From assembly GCF_923077115.1 (NCBI RefSeq), contig NZ_CAKLPX010000001.1, positions 1,116,001 to 1,180,000 of the forward strand: a DNA stretch of 64,000 nucleotides. Reading direction: 5' to 3'. Each line of letters opens with the position of its first letter. Positions within the stretch are counted from its first letter, which is position 1. Both the position numbers and the translations under genes were made by a program. The notes beneath the pieces were generated by a model, which was not told where the DNA came from, searched no databases, and was given only the letters and a program-made list of their open reading frames with translations. Positions 1 to 6,544 of the stretch are shown here, piece by piece. This DNA is from Sinobacterium norvegicum (GTDB taxonomy: Bacteria > Pseudomonadota > Gammaproteobacteria > Pseudomonadales > Sinobacteriaceae).

Positions 1-965
1 TTTGCGGCAGAGGCATCCGCCATATCGAGGGTGCCGTTGGTCATCGCCCAAGCCTGCTTGTAGCACATCAACTTTAACGCCTCGATGCCTGTTCTCACCT
101 TGGCCAAATTCATTTGCACCCAAGGCTCATCAATAATGCGCTTGCCGCTGTTATAGCAATTGTCGTTAGCCCAGGTAATTATTTCATTAAGCAACTGCGA
201 AACTGGACCACAGTTGACCAGGCTGAGACGCTCCCGGTTAAGCTGGCTGGTAATCAACTTCCAGCCACCATCAACCTCGCCCACCAAGTGGTCGGCTGGC
301 ACTCGAACATTATCGTAATAGGTGGTATTGGTCGTCACATCACCCAGCGTGTGAATCGGCGTACGGCTGTAGCCTTCTGCATCTGTCGGCAGCAAAAAGA
401 TTGAAATGCCCTTATGCTTTTTCTGCTCTGGGTCGCTATTGGTCCGCGCCGCAATCCACACATAATCGGCGTGCTGAGCCAGTGAGGTGAAAATCTTTTG
501 CCCCTTGATCACCCACTCATCACCGTCTCGGGTTGCCGTGGTAGTCAACGCCGCCAAGTCAGTACCGGCACCGGGCTCAGAGTAAGCAATCGTCATAATC
601 GACTTGCCACTGAGAATTCGCGGCACCATTAAATCGCGCATTCTCGGTGTCGCATTGGCTGCTAAGATCGGACCAACAGACTCGGTGGTGAGAAAGGGAA
701 AGGGGAAACCCGTGCGCATCACCTCCTCAATAAAAATCATCTGTTCGAGCTCGGTCATACCCCGGCCGCCCATCTCCTTCGACCAGCCGACACCAATCCA
801 ACCGTCTTTGCCCAGCTTGTCCATGGCCTGCCAAAACAACGGACCCCCACCCTCTCCTGGGGTGGCATCCACCTCTGCACGCAGCTCAGGTGTCATCAAC
901 TCTGCAAAATAGGCACGCAGCTCTGCTCTCAGCGCCGCCTGCTCGGGAGTAAACTCGACTTTCAT
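1..965 (-). CDS. Acyl-CoA dehydrogenase (C-terminus beyond the window)
   Basis: The minus strand is open from an ATG at 965 to the left edge: 321 residues beginning MKVEFTPEQAALRAELRAYF. The family normally has about 380-400 residues, so the C-terminal helical part is missing. The acyl-CoA dehydrogenase signature YSEPGAGTDLAAL lies at residues 128-140, followed by a middle beta-domain (WVIKGQKIFTSLAQHADYVW). The enzyme would make the alpha,beta double bond in an acyl-CoA with FAD. It diverges from a DUF35 protein and a thiolase-like protein, the combination seen in steroid or branched-lipid side-chain degradation, so it may belong to the FadE/ChsE-like group; the substrate cannot be read from sequence. 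A perfect palindrome lies 18 bases before the start codon. Confidence 0.93.
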   Translation of the reverse strand, partial: MKVEFTPEQAALRAELRAYFAELMTPELRAEVDATPGEGGGPLFWQAMDKLGKDGWIGVGWSKEMGGRGMTELEQMIFIEEVMRTGFPFPFLTTESVGPILAANATPRMRDLMVPRILSGKSIMTIAYSEPGAGTDLAALTTTATRDGDEWVIKGQKIFTSLAQHADYVWIAARTNSDPEQKKHKGISIFLLPTDAEGYSRTPIHTLGDVTTNTTYYDNVRVPADHLVGEVDGGWKLITSQLNRERLSLVNCGPVSQLLNEIITWANDNCYNSGKRIIDEPWVQMNLAKVRTGIEALKLMCYKQAWAMTNGTLDMADASAA

Positions 966-982
966 AACAACTCCATTATTAT

Positions 983-1007
983 ATGAAATAAAATTCTTTT
1001 ATTTCAT
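983..1007. promoter_or_regulatory. Perfect 25-bp palindrome before the acyl-CoA dehydrogenase
   Basis: The arms ATGAAATAAAA and TTTTATTTCAT are exact reverse complements around a 3-base centre (TTC). The element begins 18 bases upstream of the acyl-CoA dehydrogenase ATG and lies in the divergent gap shared with the DUF35-thiolase genes. The size and symmetry suit a TetR-type operator; a leader RNA hairpin is the alternative. No regulator gene is adjacent in the window. Confidence 0.5.
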
Positions 1008-1335
1008 CTGGTTATACCATTTTTTATTGTTTCATCGGGCTATAGAAGCCCTGTCGTAATCGATGATTTTCTGATCCTATGATTGAAAATAAGTGCCGTT
1101 AGAACAATAGCAAAATAGGTCAACTTGACTGTCAAAATTGCACAGCGGTCAATCGAGTGTCAGGCTCTGCAAAAGCAGTAGCCCATTTGTATTAAAAAGC
1201 CGACATAATAGCGGGACTAATGACACTGCTGATTGAAGTCTTTAAGACACTAGGTGTACTCTAGCAGGCAATATAAATAGACCCATTATTCAACCTGCTC
1301 TGCTTTCAGGCTAGGCACTCTCAACGGAGATATTC
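1008..1335. other. Divergent intergenic region
   Basis: The remainder of the gap between the divergent acyl-CoA dehydrogenase and DUF35 genes. It should hold both promoters. No convincing ORF or further strong palindrome was seen. A GGAG ribosome-binding site lies just before the ATG at 1336. Confidence 0.5.
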
Positions 1336-1779
1336 ATGAGCACAAAACCGCAAGTTGCCGCCATCGAAGGCTGGTATACGATGGATGCCGACAATCCACA
1401 TCTGATCGGCACCTGCTGTAAAGAGTGCGGCACCTACTATTTCCCAAAGCTGGCCACCTATTGCAAAAACCCAGCCTGCGAAAGTGAGAGCTTTGATGAG
1501 GTTGAACTCAGCCGCACCGGTAAGGTTTGGTCCTATACAAACGCCTGCTACAAGCCACCGGAGCCCTTTGTGGCCGCCGAGCCTTTCGCACCCTATGCCA
1601 TCGCCGCTGTCGAGCTCGACAAAGAGAAGATGATTATTCTCGGCCAAGCCATCGAAGGGGTCGAAGTCGCCGACTTGAAAGTCGGCATGGAGGTCGAGCT
1701 GGTACTCGAAACCTTATACCAAGACGAAGAAGCTGACAGGCTAACCTGGAAGTGGAAACCCGTAGCAAACCCCGCTTAA
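1336..1779 (+). CDS. Zn-ribbon OB-fold protein (DUF35 family)
   Basis: A 147-residue protein with an N-terminal rubredoxin-like zinc ribbon (CCKEC near residue 32, then CKNPAC near residue 49) and a C-terminal OB-fold (VWSYTNACYKPPEPF, then VGMEVELVLETL). DUF35 proteins partner thiolase-fold enzymes; ChsH2-DUF35 with Ltp2 in steroid degradation and archaeal DUF35 with HMG-CoA synthase are the known cases. The thiolase-like gene follows after 22 bases, so the two products probably form a complex. The start is supported by GGAG seven bases upstream. A second such pair lies near 60 kb. Confidence 0.88.
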   Translation: MSTKPQVAAIEGWYTMDADNPHLIGTCCKECGTYYFPKLATYCKNPACESESFDEVELSRTGKVWSYTNACYKPPEPFVAAEPFAPYAIAAVELDKEKMIILGQAIEGVEVADLKVGMEVELVLETLYQDEEADRLTWKWKPVANPA

Positions 1780-1801
1780 TTGACGTTGATAGGAATTTAT
1801 A

Positions 1802-2989
1802 ATGAGTGATGAAATTGCCATTCTCGGCGTAGGCATGCACCAATGGGGCAAATGGGGCCGCAACTTTACCGAATACGGTGTTAAGGCTGCTCGCGATGCG
1901 ATCAAAGATGCCGGTATCGACTGGAAAGAGGTTCAATTTGTTTCTGGTGCCGCCACCATGCGTTGCGGCTATCCTGGCTATGTTGCCGGCGCCACCTTTG
2001 CTCAGGCGTTAGGCTGGCAAGGCGCCGAAGTTAACACCTCCTATGCTGCTTGCGCCTCTGGTTCACAGGCCCTCGCCGCAGCCCGTGCCAAGATTCTCTC
2101 CGGCCAGGCCGATGTCTGTCTGGTTGTCGGTGCCGACACCACACCCAAGGGGTTCTTGGCTCCCGCCAAGGGCTTCCGACCGGAAGACCCAGATTGGGTG
2201 CGCTTCTACCTCGGTATCACCAACCCATCCTATTTCGCGCTGTATGCCCGTCGACGAATGGATTTATACGGCGATACGGAAGAAGACTTCAGTATGATTA
2301 AGGTGAAGAATGCTGAGCACGGTTTCACCAACCCCTACGCACGCTACAAAAAGAAGTTCAGTCTCGATGATATTAGAGAGTCACCGATGGTGGCCGACCC
2401 GCTGCGCCTGATGAACATCTGCGCCACCAGTGATGGCGGTGCCGCCATGATTGTCTCCAGCGTCGAGTACGCCAAGAAGATTGGCAAGGGTGATGCCCCC
2501 CGCGTTGCTGCAATTTCAACCGTCACGCCGACCTTTGCCAACTCTGTCGTTGAGATGCCCGATATCGCCACAGACTCGGCTGCCGCAGCAATGGTTGAAG
2601 GCCAGAGCTTCCGCGCCTCGCTGCCGGTGAAAGCCTACGAAGAAGCTGGAATAAGCCCCAGCGACGTCGACCTGGCAGAAGTCTACGATTTATCATCAGC
2701 ACTGGAGCTGGACTGGATCGAAGATTTACAGCTGTGTGAGCGCGGCACTGCCGCCCAACTCATTCGCAATGGCGACACTAAAATAGGTGGCCGCATCCCG
2801 GTCAACACCTCTGGTGGCCTAGCCTGCTTTGGCGAGGCGGTACCGGCCCAAGCACTGGCGCAAATATGCGAACTAACTTGGCAGCTCCGAGGCCAAGCCG
2901 GCGACAGACAGGTTGAGGGTGCCAAGGTAGGGATTACGGCCAACCAAGGTCTGTTCGGTCACGGCTCCTCGGTTATTATTAAGAAGTAA
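1802..2989 (+). CDS. Thiolase-like protein (SCP-x/lipid-transfer type)
   Basis: This 395-residue protein has the thiolase fold and keeps the nucleophile region YAACASGSQAL with Cys84. The usual GHPxGA histidine motif is replaced: NTSGGLACFGEAVPAQAL occupies that place. The C-terminus is GLFGHGSSVIIKK. Family knowledge: SCP-x/Ltp-type enzymes cleave beta-ketoacyl-CoA or act as aldolases with a DUF35 partner. The preceding gene is such a partner (22-base gap, AGGA before the ATG), so the pair is most likely one enzyme. Thiolysis or retro-aldol cleavage cannot be decided by eye. A strong terminator follows. Confidence 0.87.
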   Translation: MSDEIAILGVGMHQWGKWGRNFTEYGVKAARDAIKDAGIDWKEVQFVSGAATMRCGYPGYVAGATFAQALGWQGAEVNTSYAACASGSQALAAARAKILSGQADVCLVVGADTTPKGFLAPAKGFRPEDPDWVRFYLGITNPSYFALYARRRMDLYGDTEEDFSMIKVKNAEHGFTNPYARYKKKFSLDDIRESPMVADPLRLMNICATSDGGAAMIVSSVEYAKKIGKGDAPRVAAISTVTPTFANSVVEMPDIATDSAAAAMVEGQSFRASLPVKAYEEAGISPSDVDLAEVYDLSSALELDWIEDLQLCERGTAAQLIRNGDTKIGGRIPVNTSGGLACFGEAVPAQALAQICELTWQLRGQAGDRQVEGAKVGITANQGLFGHGSSVIIKK

Positions 2990-3018
2990 GTCAACGAACT
3001 GACATACTGAGCAAGCAC

Positions 3019-3048
3019 AAAAAAAGCCGCGACATCGCGGCTTTTTTT
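3019..3048. terminator. Bidirectional Rho-independent terminator
   Basis: A perfect 14-bp stem: seven A, GCCGCGA, loop CA, TCGCGGC, seven T. It separates the thiolase gene from the convergent CTERM gene and can serve both strands. Confidence 0.93.
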
Positions 3049-3065
3049 ATGGTTTTCTATCCTTG

Positions 3066-3644
3066 CTATTGTCGTCTTTTCGCTCGACCCAAACCGCCCA
3101 AACCAATCAACGCCGAACCCAGCAACCAAGCCGAAGCCGGCACTGGAACAGCGTATTGACCATATTCAATCGATGACACAAACGTGCTCGTCCAGTAACC
3201 CGCACTGGCAATAGTAAACCATTCTATGCCGTTAGCACCGATATTGAACAAACCATCTGTCGCATCTCCCGACAACAGCAATGATAAGCCATTGCTGTCG
3301 GTATAAGAGACTTTATCGGGCCCGGTCCAGTCGTGCCAAGTACGTTTATCGAATGCAATGTTTTTTAAACTCACTGCATCTGTAAAGCTAAACGTCATGG
3401 TTTCACGACCAATACTTTGGAAATGCCTAACCCCGCCATTCACTCCTAAACCGCGCCGGTTTTTAGTGATGGAAGCAGAGCGACCATAACGAGTCGCGGT
3501 AATATCAACACCAACACCATCAGAGCTGGTACTGTAGGTCGATGTTTTACCATAACCACCGGTTAAATCTAACGAGCCGGCAGAGGCCCCCACACTAACA
3601 ACAGCGGCGACCAAGGGCATAGCCAACTTGGCTGTTAACTTCAT
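3066..3644 (-). CDS. VPVPA-CTERM (PEP-CTERM-like) surface protein 1
   Basis: A 192-residue secreted protein. The start at 3644 is chosen because AAGGAG lies 6-7 bases before it; an ATG seven codons upstream has no such site. The order is: signal peptide (MKLTAKLAMPLVAAVVSVGASA), a mature beta-rich domain from about GSLDLTGGYGKTSTYS, and the sorting tail YAVPVPASAWLLGSALIGLG, ending in the basic cluster RAKRRQ. Such tripartite tails (VPxPA motif, membrane helix, basic end) are processed by exosortase-type enzymes; none lies in this window. The domain itself has no function known to me. The next gene upstream is a close paralogue. Confidence 0.85.
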   Translation of the reverse strand: MKLTAKLAMPLVAAVVSVGASAGSLDLTGGYGKTSTYSTSSDGVGVDITATRYGRSASITKNRRGLGVNGGVRHFQSIGRETMTFSFTDAVSLKNIAFDKRTWHDWTGPDKVSYTDSNGLSLLLSGDATDGLFNIGANGIEWFTIASAGYWTSTFVSSIEYGQYAVPVPASAWLLGSALIGLGGLGRAKRRQ

Positions 3645-3934
3645 TAGAAACTCCTTGTAAATCATTATTGTTATCTTTGCGTCCGCTTACCATATAACGG
3701 CCATTGACGCATGATGGTCATGGCCGTAACACCCCTGCTCATAGCAAACTGCTTTGCACAGGCTCGTCCATTCACAAAACGACCAACACGCTAAACATAA
3801 AGATAGACAGAAAAATCAGAAAACAATAATATTTTTTAGAAGCTAACAGCACGAAATTTATAATTCAAAAAAACAATTTAGTCACTTTGCGACGACAAAT
3901 ACAGTGAATTTTTAACAAAAACCAAATATTACAA
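3645..3934. other. Intergenic region between the CTERM paralogues
   Basis: AT-rich noncoding DNA upstream of CTERM protein 1. It presumably holds that gene's promoter. It has runs such as aaaacaataatattttttag but no credible ORF. Confidence 0.4.
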
Positions 3935-3963
3935 ACAAAAAAGCCAGGGGCAAACCCTGGCTC
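3935..3963 (-). terminator. Terminator after CTERM protein 2
   Basis: On the minus strand AGCCAGGG, a short loop and CCCTGGCT are followed by TTTTTT. It lies 14 bases after the stop codon of the gene at 3977, so the two paralogues probably have separate transcripts. Confidence 0.88.
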
Positions 3964-3976
3964 TAAAAAATATAAA

Positions 3977-4549
3977 TTATTTTTTCTTACGACGTAATCC
4001 TACCAAACCTACCAACGCAGAACCAAAAAGCCATGCGGATGCAGGCACAGGGACAGCATACTCACCGTAATTAATGCTATCAACAAATGTGCTAGTCCAA
4101 TTACCTGCCGCAGAAATAGTAAACCAATCTACATTATTCTGACCGATATCAAATGAACCATCGGTAGAATTACCCGATAAAGTTAGGCTCAGTCCGGTGC
4201 TGTCAACGTAGCTAACCTTATCTCTACCCGTCCAATCGTACCAAGTCTTACTGTCAAAAGAGATATTCTTAAGACTGACCGCATCGGTGAAATTAAACGT
4301 CATGGTCTCACGACCAATACTCTGGAAGTGATTCACCCCACCCTTCACACCCAAGCCACCTCGGTTCATCGTCACTGACGCCGAACGGCCATATCGAGTG
4401 GCAGTAACATCGACACCGATACCATCAGAGCTGGCCGAGTAGGTACTGGTTTTGCCATAACCGCCGGTGAGATCCAACGACCCTGCCGACGCCATGCCAC
4501 TGGCAGCTACTGCCACTACAGCAACCGCTATTTTTGATTTTATTGTCAT
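3977..4549 (-). CDS. VPVPA-CTERM (PEP-CTERM-like) surface protein 2
   Basis: A 190-residue paralogue of the gene at 3066, alike along its whole length (shared blocks include HFQSIGRETMTF and FTDAVSLKNI). The start at 4549 gives a normal signal peptide (MTIKSKIAVAVVAVAASGMASA) and has GAGGA upstream; the frame stays open further upstream without a signal-like start. The tail is YAVPVPASAWLFGSALVGLV plus RRKKK, a classic sorting tail with a basic end. Each copy has its own leader and terminator, which suggests a gene duplication with independent expression. Function unknown; an envelope- or matrix-associated role is inferred only from the tail. Confidence 0.85.
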   Translation of the reverse strand: MTIKSKIAVAVVAVAASGMASAGSLDLTGGYGKTSTYSASSDGIGVDVTATRYGRSASVTMNRGGLGVKGGVNHFQSIGRETMTFNFTDAVSLKNISFDSKTWYDWTGRDKVSYVDSTGLSLTLSGNSTDGSFDIGQNNVDWFTISAAGNWTSTFVDSINYGEYAVPVPASAWLFGSALVGLVGLRRKKK

Positions 4550-4957
4550 GCGTAAATCCTCGCTAATATTTATTGTTATGCTGACGAGTAAATAAACAGC
4601 GGCCGTTGCCGCCACGTGATCAAACAATCCGCTGAAATTTGGTCCGGCTAAACCTCTAACAAGACCACAACAATTTCAGCTGCCTCTCCCATGGTTCTTA
4701 TAAAGCAATTCCTAGGCCAACAAAGAAATACTTTTTTAACCATTAAAAACAACAGCTTAATAAAATTAAATTTATTGAAAAATGTCGCCATGTTAAATAC
4801 TTCGACATACGGCTGTCGAAAACGTGAACGATTCGACGTTTTTCATTTACAGCAGAATCAAGCCTTTATGTCGCCACCGTTCAATCACTGATATATCGAG
4901 CGCCGGCTATGGTATTATCTGCACTTTGCCACTTATCACGCTCGGGTATACACCGTT
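4550..4957. other. AT-rich intergenic region
   Basis: About 400 bases between the divergent CTERM gene and the DUF2489 gene. It probably contains both promoters. A 66-codon frame at 4691-4891 looks accidental. No repeat or RNA structure was recognised. Confidence 0.4.
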
Positions 4958-5470
4958 ATGGAATCATCAACCGCCATACTGTTATTGATTGCAGCCTTGG
5001 TTATCGTCTCTGCGCTGGCCTTCATTGCCCTGCGCAGCACTACTGCTGTGAAGCAGAAACAACTGAAGAACGATAAAAATCTTGAACTACTAATGCAGGA
5101 CCAGCAGCAACGGCGTGACTATGCCCAGCAAAGTATCCGTCTGCTAACCCTGGGGGCAATGGATGAACAAGTACCGTTGGTCGAAGCCTGCATCCGCATC
5201 AACGGCCTATTCGATTTCATGGGCCACGATGAAAACCTTCGCCTGCCCTATACAATTTTTGCTGACATAGCGACTCAGACCAGCCACATACCCACCAAGG
5301 AGGACTGGAAAGACCTCAAGCGTAAAGAGCGCCGCGGTTATGAGCAGTTGATGTTAAGGCTGGAGCAGCAGCACAAGAAAGCCATTCTGACAGCGCTGAG
5401 CGAGCTTAAAAACAACGGTTTTCTCGACCCCAAGGCGGCCTCATCGGAGCCACAGTTTTACCAGGCCTAG
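4958..5470 (+). CDS. DUF2489 family membrane-anchored protein
   Basis: 170 residues: one N-terminal membrane helix (about residues 6-25, ILLLIAALVIVSALAFIAL), then a basic, charged helical cytoplasmic part. The block EACIRINGLFDFM, the later HIPTKEDWKDLKRKERR and the length match my memory of the gammaproteobacterial DUF2489 family, which has no known function. The ribosome-binding site is weak. A bidirectional terminator separates it from the convergent cysH-like gene. Confidence 0.75.
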   Translation: MESSTAILLLIAALVIVSALAFIALRSTTAVKQKQLKNDKNLELLMQDQQQRRDYAQQSIRLLTLGAMDEQVPLVEACIRINGLFDFMGHDENLRLPYTIFADIATQTSHIPTKEDWKDLKRKERRGYEQLMLRLEQQHKKAILTALSELKNNGFLDPKAASSEPQFYQA

Positions 5471-5495
5471 ACGATGGATGTCACTGCATAGTACT

Positions 5496-5537
5496 CAGAC
5501 ACAAAAAAGCCGCTTAATAGCGGCTTTTTTGTGTCTG
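5496..5537. terminator. Bidirectional Rho-independent terminator
   Basis: A perfect 19-bp inverted repeat: CAGACACAAAAAAGCCGCT, loop TAAT, and its exact complement. It contains A6 and T6 tracts suitable for both the DUF2489 gene (+) and the cysH-like gene (-). Confidence 0.94.
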
Positions 5538-5545
5538 AACAATGA

Positions 5546-6172
5546 CTAAATACTGGTATGCAAACCACACTCACGCTTATCTTCAACCTTGGTCGGATCA
5601 AAATAACGCTGACAACTCGGTAGTTTATTGTCATCCATATATTGATCAACCTGCTGATCAGACCAATAAAAAATTGGCGCCACCTTGAGAATGCCACGAC
5701 TATCCCAGGAGACAATATCGAGCGTCTCTCTGAAGGCTGTCTCGTCCTTACGAATACCCGTCAACCATATCTCTGGCTGATGCTCGGCGAGAGCGCGTGA
5801 GAACGGCTCGAGCTTGACCTGCCGGGTAAACTCCTTATGCAACGCCTCATCTTCGAGGGTCGGTATACCCATTAACGCATCGCGGCGAGCCGTTGTCATT
5901 AACGGCGCATAGCTTGATAAGTTCAGCTGTAACTCTTCAGTTAACTGCGTGGCGACATTATAGGTATCGCGAGTATTATACCCCGAGTCAATCCAAACCA
6001 CGGGGATACGGCGATCAACCTTGACCAACTGATGTAGCATAACCGCTGCATTAGGGCTAAAGCTCGTCGTTAGAATCGTTTTCTTCTGTAATTCAATCGC
6101 CCAACGAATCACCTCTTCCGGCGACTTATCACGAAGCTCTGCATTGATTTCAGTTAGATTAAAATTGTTCAT
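5546..6172 (-). CDS. cysH: Phosphoadenosine phosphosulfate reductase family protein
   Basis: A 208-residue protein of the PAPS reductase/ATP pyrophosphatase fold: nucleotide-binding loop TTSFSPNAAVMLH, the family block WLTGIRKDETAFRETLDIV and the C-terminal catalytic tail KRECGLHTSI with Cys202. It lacks the paired-cysteine motifs that bind the Fe-S cluster of APS reductases, so it is expected to use PAPS and thioredoxin. It is shorter than E. coli CysH (about 244). No other sulfate assimilation gene is beside it. A perfect inverted repeat lies in its leader, and a bidirectional terminator follows. Confidence 0.85.
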   Translation of the reverse strand: MNNFNLTEINAELRDKSPEEVIRWAIELQKKTILTTSFSPNAAVMLHQLVKVDRRIPVVWIDSGYNTRDTYNVATQLTEELQLNLSSYAPLMTTARRDALMGIPTLEDEALHKEFTRQVKLEPFSRALAEHQPEIWLTGIRKDETAFRETLDIVSWDSRGILKVAPIFYWSDQQVDQYMDDNKLPSCQRYFDPTKVEDKRECGLHTSI

Positions 6173-6197
6173 TTCTGTTCCTCTACTACCAACATCG

Positions 6198-6223
6198 GCA
6201 AATATCGATGCAGTGATATTTGC
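6198..6223. promoter_or_regulatory. Inverted repeat in the cysH-like leader
   Basis: GCAAATATC, an 8-base spacer and GATATTTGC form a perfect 9-bp inverted repeat. It starts 26 bases before the cysH-like ATG. It could be an operator or a leader hairpin. It does not resemble known CysB sites. Confidence 0.45.
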
Positions 6224-6312
6224 TTAAGGGGCGAACTATATGCAAACAAAATAATATAATCAACGCGGATTGGTATAACTTTTTCTTCTATACATATGAC
6301 TTGGCGAAAAAC

Positions 6313-6522
6313 TTACCCCCTTCTTGACACCTTGCCCCCCTTATTCTTTGATTGAACGCAGGGCACCGTGCCGAAACTGCAGAAAATACAACACGGGTCA
6401 GCGCCTGCCGCCTGCAATAGCTTAGCGCAGGCCAAACAACGATAGTCAGCCAACAATTCTGTCGCCAGCGTGTCCTCCACGGCCTTAAAACCACAGTGTG
6501 GACACTGGATAATTGAGCGCAC
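6313..6522 (-). CDS. Small GDCCVxC-type cysteine-rich protein
   Basis: A 69-residue protein starting at GTG, with AGGAGG five bases upstream. Motifs: CPHC (residues 7-10), CLAC, then DPCCIFCSFGTVPC, which corresponds to the GDCCVxCSYGSVPCP signature of the GDCCVxC (seleno)protein family. Here all key positions are cysteine codons, with no in-frame UGA. The family's role is not settled; metal binding or redox is likely. It starts 22 bases after the RND permease stop, so it is probably the last gene of the efflux operon. Confidence 0.75.
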   Translation of the reverse strand: MRSIIQCPHCGFKAVEDTLATELLADYRCLACAKLLQAAGADPCCIFCSFGTVPCVQSKNKGGKVSRRG

Positions 6523-6544
6523 CCTCCCCTCCTATTACTCTTTC

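Noticed and set aside
4691-4891. A 66-codon frame on the plus strand in the gap before the DUF2489 gene
   Set aside because: No ribosome-binding site, AT-rich composition typical of intergenic DNA, and no recognisable domain.
6313-6522. Selenocysteine in the GDCCVxC-type protein
   Set aside because: All key positions are cysteine codons and no in-frame UGA occurs before the stop.
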